NCBI RefSeq assembly: GCF_002846555.1
Contig: NZ_PJMS01000001.1
Location: 1,426,001 to 1,490,000 of the forward strand
Direction of reading: 5' to 3'
DNA: 64,000 bases
From: Aquimarina sp. MAR_2010_214
GTDB taxonomy: Bacteria > Bacteroidota > Bacteroidia > Flavobacteriales > Flavobacteriaceae
Positions 17,037-26,634 of this stretch are shown piece by piece (position 1 is the first letter of the stretch; the number at the start of each line of letters is the position of its first letter). The notes beneath the pieces were generated by a model. It searched no databases, was not told the origin of the DNA, and was given only the letters and a program-made list of their open reading frames with translations. Both the position numbers and the translations under genes were made by a program.

Positions 17037-18428
17037 TTATTCTTGAAACCTATTGGTAATCACTTTATCAATGGTTCTTTTGATCATATCAGCATATTCT
17101 TTATCAGCTTCTTCAACTCTGTAATTAATATCTACAGCGTTTACTCCCGTGAAGAATTTAGCAAAAGATAAACCTACCATATACATCCCTTCTATAGAAA
17201 GATGAGTACTGTCGCTGTTTCCTGCATATAATCGATTATATAAAACTTTATCTGTAGAAGTATCATCCAGATATATCTGATGTACTACGGATGCTACATC
17301 TACGAATTGAATTCCAAGCTCCATACATAATTTCTTAGTTTCCTTAAGATTGGTGTCATAAGTGCTTTGACGATTTTTTAAAGACCAGGGATGATAAAGA
17401 ATAGGAATACTTTTTTCTACTCTTATAAGGTCTACAAATATTTTTCCATAAGTTCTAAAATCTTCCAAGCCATCAAAAGGCTCATCTAGCATGGGCTGAA
17501 GTACAGTAACGTTGTGCTGCTCCTTGATTCGGGCTATTTCGTAGGTGTTTCCTGGACTATCTGGATCTGGGGGGTTATCGTATCCATAATGTCTTTTTAG
17601 AGTAGCTCCGCCTCGTATGGTTTCTACAAAACCATTATTCAAATTTAATTCATTATAAATTTGTTGTAAATGATATTTTACAGCTCCTTTTTTACTTTCA
17701 CTGTCATTGCCCCAACGAGGACCAAAAGGATGTGTTAAACTATTACCTACAAACAAAATATCTGCTGGAGCTTCAAGGAATATAGGTTCTTTAACCGAAA
17801 TTGTTATGTTTGCCTTGGTTTCTGTATTATCTTTTTCTTTGGCAGTAACGCTTAATATGTGCTTTCCTATAGTGCCGTTATTATATGTTATGGTATTTTC
17901 TGAAATACGGGTAAGATGCTCTTCTGGTGTAACCGTATAAGTAATTGGATTTCCATCTTTGTCTTTATCAGGACCTAGAGTAATTGTTAAGTCCTTGTTT
18001 TTATGAACACTTAAAAACTGATCTTTAATTATAGGTTCTTCCTCATTAGTATTCACTTCTTTGAAGACCAAGTTGTCAATAGTCTTTTCTGAGTCTTCTA
18101 GTATTATGTCTGTATTGGCATAGAACTGAACCTTATCATTTTCATAAAACGTGACCTCTAACTTATATTTTCCGTAGGGGATTTTGGATGATGTTCCATC
18201 AAAAACATGATTGTCGTGATCTATTTTTAAATCAAATGAGTTTTGATATGTTTCATTTTTGATAATAGCAGTTGCTTTTGATATCAAAAACCCAGCATCA
18301 AATATGATTTTATTATTGTGTTTGATATATAATAGTGCTTCATTATTTGTTTGTCCTGTGTCATCATCTTTATTACAGGCGAATAAAAAGGAAAAACAAA
18401 TAATTATAAAAGTTAGTTTGGTTTTCAT
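17037..18428 (-). CDS. SGNH/GDSL-type hydrolase lipoprotein with an Ig-like domain
   Basis: A 463-aa lipoprotein (lipobox LFAC). Residues ~25-130 are a beta-rich domain. Residues ~135-215 are an Ig/cadherin-like domain (NPITYTVTPEEHL ... ISVKE) that closely resembles one in the next gene. The C-terminal half is an SGNH hydrolase: block I is DILFVGNSLTHPFG with the nucleophile in GNSLT, and the catalytic Asp-His pair is in GNSDSTHLSIEG. Such enzymes are esterases or carbohydrate deacetylases; the substrate is not known. It lies 25 bases downstream of the beta-propeller gene on the same strand, so the two are likely an operon. Confidence 0.8.
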   Translation of the reverse strand: MKTKLTFIIICFSFLFACNKDDDTGQTNNEALLYIKHNNKIIFDAGFLISKATAIIKNETYQNSFDLKIDHDNHVFDGTSSKIPYGKYKLEVTFYENDKVQFYANTDIILEDSEKTIDNLVFKEVNTNEEEPIIKDQFLSVHKNKDLTITLGPDKDKDGNPITYTVTPEEHLTRISENTITYNNGTIGKHILSVTAKEKDNTETKANITISVKEPIFLEAPADILFVGNSLTHPFGPRWGNDSESKKGAVKYHLQQIYNELNLNNGFVETIRGGATLKRHYGYDNPPDPDSPGNTYEIARIKEQHNVTVLQPMLDEPFDGLEDFRTYGKIFVDLIRVEKSIPILYHPWSLKNRQSTYDTNLKETKKLCMELGIQFVDVASVVHQIYLDDTSTDKVLYNRLYAGNSDSTHLSIEGMYMVGLSFAKFFTGVNAVDINYRVEEADKEYADMIKRTIDKVITNRFQE

Positions 18429-18453
18429 TTTTAATATAGAATTTGGGTTGTTT

Positions 18454-20085
18454 TTATAAATTAGGAATCTGATTTGGTTCTAATTCAATAATGTAGGCAT
18501 TACTATCGTTATCACTTCCGGCAAACCATGTACTAGTAAATATTATTTTTGTAAAATCTCTATTTGTAGATGCTTTGGTTTCTGTCCAGTAATTTTTGCC
18601 AGGGAATTTTGCATGATCTCCGTAGGTGTTCGAGATATTCAGTATTCTTCCATCTTGCTTTAATTCTATTGCCATAATTTTGTTCTGTGCCCATCCATTC
18701 AGTGGATTTTCGCCTGAATAGGTGGATAATAGCGCCCATCCTGGTTTATTAAAGGCTTTTAATGAATAGTGATTTGAAGCATTAATTGGTTTGTCGCCAC
18801 CAGTAGTATATTGATACAAATGGTTGAATTCAGTTTTTTTATTAGCTTGTATATCATACATAAAGATTTGACCTTCATTGTCTTGGTAATCGGCTGCTAT
18901 ATATACATCATGCCCATTGGGTAAAACCCCTAAATCAGAATGTTCTGAGGTGTGGTGCAATTGTACATAAGAAGAAAAATTTTTGGTATAAGCGCGTGTT
19001 CCTACTCCATTTTGTGTGCTAGAAGGAACTATGTAATCACCAGAGGGCGACATGCTTACATGATCTGGCTTATCTCCGTAATCTGCTTTGTTCAAATAGC
19101 CTACAATAGCATTCTCTTGTTGATCATAAACCATTAATCCTAAAAAATGGAAATCATTACCCACTACCTTTTCTATCATCAAACCTCGATATCTTCCATC
19201 TTTTGAGCTGGTTCCTTCGGCTTTTGTCCAAGCCACAGCAGCATCAGGCCATATTTGTTTTACAGAATTCAAACCTGTATCACCTTTTATAGAAGTAACT
19301 TTTGTAAGGTCTATTATTGTTTTAACTTCATCTGTTGCTATATTATGTTCAAAAAACTTAAGACCTACACCATTGTTACCAGTATATATAACCTTATTAG
19401 GGTCTGTATGATGCCAATCTATTTCACAATCTCCGGCAGGGCCTTGTAATTTTTTGTAATGACTTCCATCTGTGTTGTATACATGCCAAAACCCATCTGT
19501 TGCAAAGATTAAAATTTTGGTGTCATTACTATTAAATGATTGTTTTCTCGAATATTCATTGACCATGAAATCTACACCAGGACCATCTTGTGTAGGATTT
19601 GATATTCGTCTAACTGTTGTTTTGTAATGAGGGTTGGTGTACGATTCTCCGGGTAATAAAACAGAAGGTAAGTTTGGATCAGATTTTGGATTATAAAAAT
19701 CATAACCTTCGATCAAGTCAAAACTATTGGTTTCAGTTTCTTTTACTGTAATATTTATTTTGGCAGTTATAGGTGTGTTTATATCATCTGTAGCAGTAAC
19801 ATTAAGTGTTTCAGGACCTACTTTGTCAGATTTGTATTCTATGATGTTTTTTTCTGATTTAAAAGTGATTTTGGAATCCGGAGTTACTGTATATATTAGG
19901 AGGTTACCTGATGAATTTTTAATATCCCCTAGGGTAATTTTTTTAGATTCATTTAGAATGATTGTTATGTTCTGATCTTTAAGTCTGTATGAATCAGTAT
20001 TTTCGTTAGTAGAAATATTATTATCGTCTTTAGAACTACAGGATAAAAATAAAAAAGCTAATATAGCGTGTAATAGGATTTTCAT
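18454..20085 (-). CDS. Beta-propeller lipoprotein with an Ig-like N-terminal domain
   Basis: I place the start at the ATG ending at 20085, giving a lipobox signal MKILLHAILAFLFLSC. The longer frame from 20115 adds ten residues before it. After the lipid cysteine an Ig/cadherin-like domain (ITIILNESKKITLGD ... INITVKE) resembles that of the SGNH protein downstream. The remaining ~400 residues look like a six- or seven-bladed propeller (repeated D-x-WHxYN, DPNKVIYTGNNG, SPSGDYIVPS, HDVYIAADYQDNEGQIFMYD), similar in style to oligogalacturonate-lyase-like or WD40-like PD40 propellers. No catalytic site is identified. Surface or periplasmic glycan binding is inference. Confidence 0.7.
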   Translation of the reverse strand: MKILLHAILAFLFLSCSSKDDNNISTNENTDSYRLKDQNITIILNESKKITLGDIKNSSGNLLIYTVTPDSKITFKSEKNIIEYKSDKVGPETLNVTATDDINTPITAKINITVKETETNSFDLIEGYDFYNPKSDPNLPSVLLPGESYTNPHYKTTVRRISNPTQDGPGVDFMVNEYSRKQSFNSNDTKILIFATDGFWHVYNTDGSHYKKLQGPAGDCEIDWHHTDPNKVIYTGNNGVGLKFFEHNIATDEVKTIIDLTKVTSIKGDTGLNSVKQIWPDAAVAWTKAEGTSSKDGRYRGLMIEKVVGNDFHFLGLMVYDQQENAIVGYLNKADYGDKPDHVSMSPSGDYIVPSSTQNGVGTRAYTKNFSSYVQLHHTSEHSDLGVLPNGHDVYIAADYQDNEGQIFMYDIQANKKTEFNHLYQYTTGGDKPINASNHYSLKAFNKPGWALLSTYSGENPLNGWAQNKIMAIELKQDGRILNISNTYGDHAKFPGKNYWTETKASTNRDFTKIIFTSTWFAGSDNDSNAYIIELEPNQIPNL

Positions 20086-20362
20086 GATTATGGAGGCATG
20101 TAAATGAATATCCAAAATTATTATTTTGATAATATAATTGACACCCGGTTTTCAGTGAAAAATACCCCTATTTTCAGTGAAATTAATACATTTTTTTTAA
20201 GGTATAATCAGTTACTTCTTCTATGCCGATTCGGCGGCAAGAAATTACCAAGCGATTACTGTTTTTTGTCAGAATTTCTTAAATTTTTGATAAGATTTTT
20301 TATGTATTTCTTCGTTCATGTATTTAGTTGTACATTAGTCGCACACCTCAAAACCTAAAATT
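20086..20362. other. Divergent intergenic region with a paired direct repeat
   Basis: It lies between the propeller gene (minus) and the HupE-like gene (plus). It holds two exact copies of TTTTCAGTGAAA at 20149-20160 and 20171-20182, 22 bases apart (two helical turns), separated by AATACCCCTA. A short dyad TGCCGATTCGGCGGCA lies near 20223. No gene is supported here. Confidence 0.6.
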
Positions 20363-20947
20363 ATGTCAGAGTTTTGGCTTTATCTAAAGCTAGGTTTTGG
20401 TCACGTGCTGGATTGGCATGCTTATGACCATATTTTGTTTCTAATTGTGTTAACTGTAGGGTATACTTTTGATAGCTGGAAACGAATTTTAGTGTTAGTT
20501 ACTTTATTTACAATTGGGCATACCTTTTCTTTATTCTTGGCAGCATATAATGTGGTGTCAGTGAATTCAAGATTGGTAGAATTTCTTATCCCCTTGTCCA
20601 TTTTGATGACAGGTTTGTTTAACGTATTTACAGCAAAAAACACGTCAAAAAATAGTAAAATTGGAATCTTATATGGGGTAACGATCTTTTTTGGGTTAAT
20701 TCATGGATTAGGTTTTTCTAGTTATTTCAAAGCAATTAGCAGTAATGTAAGTTCTAAGATTTTACCTTTGATTGAATTTGCATTGGGAGTTGAAGCAGCA
20801 CAGATTATTATTGTTTTATTAGTCCTTATAGTTAGTTTTGTATTTCAGACCTTTTTTAGGTTTTCAAAACGAGATTGGATACTTGTTGTTTCTTCAATCG
20901 TGATAGGAATGGTGATCCCCATGCTTATTGCTAATAAAATTTGGTGA
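20363..20947 (+). CDS. HupE/UreJ-like membrane protein
   Basis: A 194-aa membrane protein with about six helices. Family features are GFGHVLDWHAYDHILFLIVL near the N-terminus, FTIGHTFSLFLA, and GLIHGLGFSSYF in the second half. HupE/UreJ proteins are thought to take up nickel or a related metal. No hydrogenase or urease genes are near, so the cargo is unknown. The paired direct repeats 200 bases upstream may control it. Confidence 0.85.
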   Translation: MSEFWLYLKLGFGHVLDWHAYDHILFLIVLTVGYTFDSWKRILVLVTLFTIGHTFSLFLAAYNVVSVNSRLVEFLIPLSILMTGLFNVFTAKNTSKNSKIGILYGVTIFFGLIHGLGFSSYFKAISSNVSSKILPLIEFALGVEAAQIIIVLLVLIVSFVFQTFFRFSKRDWILVVSSIVIGMVIPMLIANKIW

Positions 20948-21033
20948 ATAAGTAGTGATTAGGGTTGTATTTGCCATATCGTAATAATATATTCGTACTT
21001 TGATTGTTATCAATACACTAGTCATTCTATTTT

Positions 21034-21465
21034 ATGTCCAAAAAAAAACAACTGAAGTACGATAAAGCCTATCTTAGGATTGCAAGAGAATGGGGGAAAT
21101 TATCTCATTGTGATAGAAAAAAAGTTGGTGCGGTTATTGTAAAGGATAGAATGATTATTTCAGATGGATTTAATGGAACCCCAACAGGTTTTGAAAATCC
21201 ATGTGAAGACGAAGAAGGATATACAAAGTGGTATGTATTACATGCAGAAGCAAATGCAATTTCTAAAGTGGCTTCATCTACTCAATCATGTAGAGGGGCA
21301 ACATTATATATTACATTATCACCATGTAAGGAGTGTAGTAAATTGATCCACCAAGCAGGAATAAAACGTATCGTGTATCAAACAGGTTATAAAGATGACT
21401 CTGGCTTGCAGTTTCTTGCTAAAGCTGGAGTAGAGATAGAACAGATTACGGATTTAGAAGAATAA
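21034..21465 (+). CDS. comEB: dCMP deaminase (ComEB family)
   Basis: A 143-aa cytosolic zinc enzyme converting dCMP to dUMP for dTTP synthesis. The zinc site is complete: HAEANAI with the catalytic glutamate, and SPCKECSKLI with both cysteines. The RIAREWGKLSHCDRKKVGAVIVKD segment is typical of deoxycytidylate deaminase. The stop codon overlaps the start of the protease gene by one base, so the two are co-transcribed. Confidence 0.9.
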   Translation: MSKKKQLKYDKAYLRIAREWGKLSHCDRKKVGAVIVKDRMIISDGFNGTPTGFENPCEDEEGYTKWYVLHAEANAISKVASSTQSCRGATLYITLSPCKECSKLIHQAGIKRIVYQTGYKDDSGLQFLAKAGVEIEQITDLEE

Positions 21466-23048
21466 TGGGATATTCAAAAAAATACTTGCCTTTGTTTTTG
21501 GGTTTGGCTGTAGGAGCCGGAGTGTTTTTGGGTAGCAAACTTGATTTTAGCAACCCTTCAGCAAAGTTATTTTCATATAACCCAAAAAAAGAAAAACTAA
21601 ATAGGCTTATTGATTATATAGATTATGAGTATGTAGATGAAATCAATACAGATAGTATTGTTGAGGTTACAGTAAATAGGATATTAGAAAATCTAGATCC
21701 TCATTCAATATATATACCATCAGAAGAACTCGAAGGGATTACAGAAAATATGCAAGGGGATTTTATTGGTATTGGAGTGAGTTATTATCCTTATAGAGAT
21801 ACAATATCTGTAATTAATACCATAAAAGGAGGGCCAAGTGAAAAATCGGGAATTAAGGCAGGAGATAGAATATTAATGGCAGATAGGGATACCTTGTTTG
21901 GAGAACGACTTATAAGAGATGGTTTAGCTAATAGATTAAAAGGTGAGCTTAATAGTCAGGTACAGCTTAGGGTATATAGAAAAGGTAAAGGCACATTTGA
22001 TGTTGTAGTAAAAAGAGGACGCGTACCTATACAAAGTGTTGATGCATCTTATATGCTAGATGATAAATTAGGGTATGTAAAAGTAAACCGTTTTGCAGAG
22101 ACAACTTATAAAGAGTTTAAAACGGCAATGGATGAGTTAATTGATGAAGGGGCTGAAAATATGGTGATTGATCTTCGTAATAATGGAGGAGGATTTATTG
22201 CTCCGGCTCTAAAAATGGCAGACGAATTCTTGAAAGATGATGTGCTGATTATGTTTACCAAAAATAAAAAAGGAGCCATAGAAAATAATTTTGCTACTAA
22301 TAGAGGAAGTTTTGAGAAAGGAAAAATCTATGTATTGATCAATGAAAATTCTGCCTCTGCCAGTGAGATTTTCGCCGGAGCAATACAAGATAATGATAGA
22401 GGAACTATTGTAGGTAGACGCTCTTATGGTAAAGGCCTTGTACAAAGAGAAATGGCACTAGGAGATGGTAGCGCAATACGATTAACAATTTCAAGATATT
22501 ATACACCTACCGGGCGATCAATACAAAAACCGTATGCTAACGGAAATAAAGAGTATTTTAATGAGTATATGGAGCGATATAAAAATGGAGAATTGCAGAA
22601 TGCAGATAGTATTCAGGTAGCAGATTCTTTAAAGTTTAAGACTCCGGGAGGCAAAATTGTTTATGGAGGTGGAGGTATTATACCAGATATATTTGTAGGT
22701 AAAGACACTACACGTGTTGGTGAAACATTAGATTATATGTTACGCTCTGGCCGTATGGGGGGATATGTATTCGAAGAACTGGATAAAAACAGATCGTATT
22801 ATAATGATTTATCAGAAAATGAGTTTAATGAAAAAATCAATTTAGATAATACTTTTGCTGAAGATTTTTTAAAATATTCAAGACAAAGAGGAGTAGAAAT
22901 TGAATTAAGAAATTATGAAGATCAATTAAAAAAATATTTGAAAGCGACAATGGCGCGACAATTATTTGGAACTGGGGCTTTTGAAAGAATTATAAATGAA
23001 GATGATGCAATGATTACTAAAGTATTATCACTTTCTAAAGAAGAATAA
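21465..23048 (+). CDS. C-terminal processing peptidase (S41 family) with PDZ domain
   Basis: A 527-aa protein with an N-terminal membrane anchor or signal (LGLAVGAGVFLGSKL). A PDZ domain lies at about 95-180 (GGPSEKSGIKAGDRILMAD). The S41 domain has the NLRNNGGGF-type segment and the catalytic Ser-Lys dyad in NENSASASEIFAGA and RRSYGKGLVQ. It trims C-termini of envelope proteins. It begins at the last base of comEB. Confidence 0.93.
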   Translation: MGYSKKYLPLFLGLAVGAGVFLGSKLDFSNPSAKLFSYNPKKEKLNRLIDYIDYEYVDEINTDSIVEVTVNRILENLDPHSIYIPSEELEGITENMQGDFIGIGVSYYPYRDTISVINTIKGGPSEKSGIKAGDRILMADRDTLFGERLIRDGLANRLKGELNSQVQLRVYRKGKGTFDVVVKRGRVPIQSVDASYMLDDKLGYVKVNRFAETTYKEFKTAMDELIDEGAENMVIDLRNNGGGFIAPALKMADEFLKDDVLIMFTKNKKGAIENNFATNRGSFEKGKIYVLINENSASASEIFAGAIQDNDRGTIVGRRSYGKGLVQREMALGDGSAIRLTISRYYTPTGRSIQKPYANGNKEYFNEYMERYKNGELQNADSIQVADSLKFKTPGGKIVYGGGGIIPDIFVGKDTTRVGETLDYMLRSGRMGGYVFEELDKNRSYYNDLSENEFNEKINLDNTFAEDFLKYSRQRGVEIELRNYEDQLKKYLKATMARQLFGTGAFERIINEDDAMITKVLSLSKEE

Positions 23049-23063
23049 TTTATACCAATATAT

Positions 23064-23369
23064 ATGTCAGAATTTGAGGAATATCTAGTAGCTATTGCAA
23101 TATGCTCTCCGCTTTTTTTCTTTATTATAGGAGTTGCTTTTAGGTTATTGGATAATAGTGCTTCTATTTTTTTAAAACATGAGATATTAGTTGATACCTC
23201 CTATGTTTCTGGTGATATAATAAGAGAACACATACATAGTTCTGAAGATATAAAGCTCAAAAAATCCTTAATGCGAGCATTATTGTTTAGAAAGCTGCAT
23301 AATTTTTTTATGATCCTAATGGTGATTTCGATACCACCTGTTATTATCGCTTGCTTCTTCGTATTTTAA
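23064..23369 (+). CDS. Small two-helix membrane protein, function unknown
   Basis: A 101-aa protein with hydrophobic segments at about 6-27 and 78-100 and a charged middle region. It starts 15 bases after the peptidase gene and is likely in the same transcript. I see no motif that points to a family. Confidence 0.65.
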   Translation: MSEFEEYLVAIAICSPLFFFIIGVAFRLLDNSASIFLKHEILVDTSYVSGDIIREHIHSSEDIKLKKSLMRALLFRKLHNFFMILMVISIPPVIIACFFVF

Positions 23370-23432
23370 GTAGTGCTTTTGAGAAAATATACGTTATTTA
23401 AAACAATAGCTATAACTAATAAGCTTCAAGAA

Positions 23433-23633
23433 TTAGTTACCTCTTTTCTTCTTTTGAATACTTTTAGAAACCAATAAGATTGACATTAAAAGAATTACAC
23501 AGGCAGAAGAAAAAATGCCAATAAGAGCCGTTTTGCTATCACCAGTCAATAAACTATCAAAATCTAGATAGGTTATATTGAAAATAATTAAACCTGTCGC
23601 AATCGCAATTAATAGGTATATAAAGTATTTCAT
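23433..23633 (-). CDS. Small membrane protein, function unknown
   Basis: A 66-aa protein with two hydrophobic helices (about 3-22 and 35-57) and a basic tail (QKKKRGN). It lies 14 bases downstream of marC on the same strand, which supports it being a real gene in that transcript. Confidence 0.55.
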   Translation of the reverse strand: MKYFIYLLIAIATGLIIFNITYLDFDSLLTGDSKTALIGIFSSACVILLMSILLVSKSIQKKKRGN

Positions 23634-23647
23634 GTGTTTAATTTTAT

Positions 23648-24220
23648 TTAAAAAAGGCCTTTGATATTTGTAGCAAATAATTTAACAGCAATAGCAAGTA
23701 GAATTACCCCAAAAATCTTTCGAATCACATTAATCCCTTGTTTACCTATTATTTTTTCTATTCTTTTCGAAGATTTTAAAACGATATACACAAAAATAAT
23801 ATTAATCAGTATGGCAATTACTATGTTAATTGGATGGTATTCTGCTCGTAGAGAAAGAATAGAGGTCATGGTTCCGGCTCCAGCAATCAACGGGAAAGCT
23901 AAAGGGACTACTGCTGCTGTTTCTGGCTCATCATCTTTATATAATTGGATACCTAATATCATTTCTAAGGCTAGAAAGAAAATGATAAAAGCCCCAGCTA
24001 CAGCAAAAGAATTAACATCGATTCCGATAAGATTTAAAATTTCTTTTCCTACAAAAAGAAAAACGACCATTAATATAGCAGCAACAATCGAAGCTTTTTC
24101 ACTTTGGATATGCCCCACTTTTTTACGTAAATCGATGATAATAGGGATGCTTCCTATGATATCTATTACAGCAAATAAAATCATACTTGCAGTAAAAATT
24201 TCTTTAATGTCAAAGTTCAT
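23648..24220 (-). CDS. MarC-family integral membrane protein
   Basis: A 190-aa protein with six helices. Family features are FAVIDIIGSIPIIIDLRKK near the start and PLAFPLIAGAGTMTSILSL in the middle. MarC proteins are common, and their transport function is not established. A small membrane protein gene follows closely. Confidence 0.9.
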   Translation of the reverse strand: MNFDIKEIFTASMILFAVIDIIGSIPIIIDLRKKVGHIQSEKASIVAAILMVVFLFVGKEILNLIGIDVNSFAVAGAFIIFFLALEMILGIQLYKDDEPETAAVVPLAFPLIAGAGTMTSILSLRAEYHPINIVIAILINIIFVYIVLKSSKRIEKIIGKQGINVIRKIFGVILLAIAVKLFATNIKGLF

Positions 24221-24335
24221 AGTAAAAATGGTTTCAAAAATTTGAGCAAATATAAATAGACTTTATTTAATAAAGGTATTATAAAAAGGTGAATAAATTG
24301 TAAAAAATCTATTGTATAAGATTTATCTTAGCGCC

Positions 24336-24905
24336 ATGTTTCAATTAGGAAAAACCATAGTTTCTGAGGATATTATTGAGAAAGACTTTGTCTGTAATCT
24401 TTCTGCATGCAAAGGAGCTTGCTGTATTGATGGCGAGGCAGGAGCGCCCTTAGAAGAGTCAGAGACCCATAAGCTTAAAGAGATATATCCTATCATCAAA
24501 TCTTATTTGAGAAAAGAAGGTATTGAAGCCATCGAACATTATGGAACTTCTGTCAAAACAGCTAATGGAGAGCTCGAAACACCTTTAATTGATGGCGCAG
24601 ATTGTGCTTATGTGATTTTTGACGAAAAAGGCACAGCTACGTGTGCTATTGAAGAAGCATATAACCAAGGAGAGATCGACTGGAAAAAACCAGTATCTTG
24701 TCACTTGTATCCAATTAGAGTTCAGGAATACACAGAGTTTTCTGCAGTGAATTATCATAAATGGGAAATTTGTGATGATGCCTGTACATTAGGTAAAGAG
24801 TTTCAAGTACCGATCTATAAATTCGTTAAAGAAGCCTTAATCCGAAAATTTGGAGAAGACTGGTATATAGAACTTGAAAACGTGGCAGCAAAATTGAAAA
24901 AATAA
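24336..24905 (+). CDS. DUF3109-family cysteine-rich protein
   Basis: A ~189-aa protein from the ATG at 24336; an in-frame TTG at 24312 would add eight residues and is less likely. It has a cysteine cluster CNLSACKGACCIDGEAGAPL near the N-terminus, with further cysteines in DCAYV, TCAIEEAYNQG, VSCHLYPIRV and CDDACTLG. This is the pattern of the YkgJ-like Fe-S/zinc-cluster families, here DUF3109. It is widespread in Bacteroidota and its function is unknown. Confidence 0.85.
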   Translation: MFQLGKTIVSEDIIEKDFVCNLSACKGACCIDGEAGAPLEESETHKLKEIYPIIKSYLRKEGIEAIEHYGTSVKTANGELETPLIDGADCAYVIFDEKGTATCAIEEAYNQGEIDWKKPVSCHLYPIRVQEYTEFSAVNYHKWEICDDACTLGKEFQVPIYKFVKEALIRKFGEDWYIELENVAAKLKK

Positions 24906-25303
24906 CCCCCTTCTTTATGTTTTTTGATGTAAATATGCCCCCTTTTTTATTCTTTTTTTTGTTAAAATAAGAGATTTTTTAGATTACGGGTTTACCGTAA
25001 ACAGATGTATTTTCCCTTCTTTGTTTTTCTGCTGAAAAACCTCGGTTAGCAAGTGAAAAATAAGAGATTTTTGAAGATGATGTTCACATTATCTGTATTT
25101 TCTGAAAAACACTTAATATTTTGATTAACAAAGTGTTATATGTGTTTTTGTGAAAGATCATTTTTGTTGCAAATTCACTTCGTGTTGAAAACTTTGTTGA
25201 AAACGTTTGTTAACTTTCCGTAGAACTTTTAACCTATTTTTTGATCTTTGTAAGACCCTTAGGAAATAAGAAATTCTCAAAAAAAACAGCTAAAAAAAAA
25301 AGA
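24906..25303. other. AT-rich leader of nrdB with direct and inverted repeats
   Basis: No gene is supported. The 16-mer AAAATAAGAGATTTTT occurs twice (24964-24979 and 25057-25072). An inverted pair AACACTT / AAGTGTT spans about 25109-25137. The arrangement suggests regulation of the ribonucleotide reductase genes, but no recognised operator matches. Confidence 0.5.
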
Positions 25304-26281
25304 ATGAGCGCCGTAGAACCTATTTTGCAAGAAAACAAAGATCGATTCGTAATTTTTCCTATCCAACACCACGATATTTGGGAATGGTATAAGAAATCCG
25401 AAGCTAGTTTTTGGACAGCAGAAGAGATCGATTTGCATCAAGATATTACGGATTGGGCAACCAAACTTACTGAAGATGAGCAATATTTTATTAAACATAT
25501 TTTAGCGTTTTTTGCAGCATCTGATGGGATCGTAAATGAAAACCTTGCAGAAAATTTTATAAACGAAGTACAGTATAGTGAAGCAAAATTTTTCTACGGT
25601 TTCCAGATTATGATGGAAAACATTCATTCGGAAACATACTCTTTACTAATCGATACTTATGTAAAAGATGAGAAAGAAAAGGATATATTATTTAATGCAT
25701 TAGAGAATTTTCCTGCAATTAAGAAAAAAGCAGATTGGGCATTACAATGGATAGAATCTGATTCTTTTGCAGAACGTTTAATTGCTTTTGCAGCAGTAGA
25801 AGGGATATTCTTTTCAGGAGCATTCTGTTCTATATTCTGGTTGAAAAAACGAGGATTAATGCCAGGGCTTACATTTTCTAATGAGCTAATTTCAAGAGAT
25901 GAAGGAGTACATTGCGATTTTGCAGTTCATCTTCATAACAAACATTTGATAAATAAAGTGCCAAAGGATAGAATTAGAAAAATCCTGATAGACGCATTAG
26001 ATATAGAAAGAGAATTTATAACAGAATCTCTTCCGGTAAGTTTGATTGGTATGAATTCTAAATTGATGACTCAATATCTAGAATTTGTTACCGATAGATT
26101 ATTGGTAGAATTAGGATGCGAAAAAGAATATGAGACATCAAATCCATTTGATTTTATGGATATGATCTCTTTACAAGGGAAAACCAACTTCTTTGAGAAA
26201 AGGGTTTCAGAATATCAAAAAGCAGGAGTACTTAATAAAGATACAGAAGACAACAAAATAAGTTTTGATGCAGATTTTTAA
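25304..26281 (+). CDS. nrdB: Ribonucleoside-diphosphate reductase, small (beta) subunit
   Basis: A 325-aa class I subunit generating the tyrosyl radical for NrdA. I start at the ATG at 25304 ([15 protein letters not shown]); an upstream frame from 25241 opens only with a lysine-rich stretch. Iron ligands and the radical site are present: [39 protein letters not shown] (the tyrosine of the FYGFQ motif corresponds to the radical tyrosine of eukaryotic-type R2), [12 protein letters not shown]. It is separated from nrdA by 353 bases, so nrdA may also have its own promoter. Confidence 0.95.
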   Translation: MSAVEPILQENKDRFVIFPIQHHDIWEWYKKSEASFWTAEEIDLHQDITDWATKLTEDEQYFIKHILAFFAASDGIVNENLAENFINEVQYSEAKFFYGFQIMMENIHSETYSLLIDTYVKDEKEKDILFNALENFPAIKKKADWALQWIESDSFAERLIAFAAVEGIFFSGAFCSIFWLKKRGLMPGLTFSNELISRDEGVHCDFAVHLHNKHLINKVPKDRIRKILIDALDIEREFITESLPVSLIGMNSKLMTQYLEFVTDRLLVELGCEKEYETSNPFDFMDMISLQGKTNFFEKRVSEYQKAGVLNKDTEDNKISFDADF

Positions 26282-26634
26282 TCGGAAAGAATATTAATTT
26301 CTTAAGATTATCATTCCAGCGAGAGTTGGATCCAAATGCTTAAAAATAAAGATATATTCATTCTGAGCTAGTCAAAAAACATTTCTTCTGTTTAATTCAG
26401 ATTAGCTCAGTTTGATAAAGCTTTATAAAAAGCTACACAAAAAAACAAAAGGGACGAAAGTCATATTATTATTTACCTATAAAATTACTCTGATTTTTGG
26501 ATGTAGAGATCGCTCTTTAGTATCCAATTTCAAGGAAAAGGAATATAATTTTTGACTTTCAAAATATAAAATTAGTAACGCGAATTATCATCAACTTCTT
26601 CATTAAGAGGAAAATTTAAAAACCAAAAAAAAAT
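26282..26634. other. Intergenic region between nrdB and nrdA
   Basis: 353 AT-rich bases without a supportable gene. An AAAAGGGACGAA motif at about 26447 recurs after nrdA (about 29260), without a clear stem at the first copy. I see no recognised operator or RNA element. Confidence 0.4.

Noticed and set aside
20104..20358. 84-residue open frame in the divergent gap before the HupE-like gene
   Set aside because: It overlaps the paired direct repeats, has unnatural composition (Phe-rich) and no family or spacing support; the region is better read as regulatory.
25109..25137. Possible NrdR box before nrdB
   Set aside because: The inverted AACACTT/AAGTGTT arms are far apart and lack the ACA..ATATA..TGT pattern and paired spacing of NrdR boxes.
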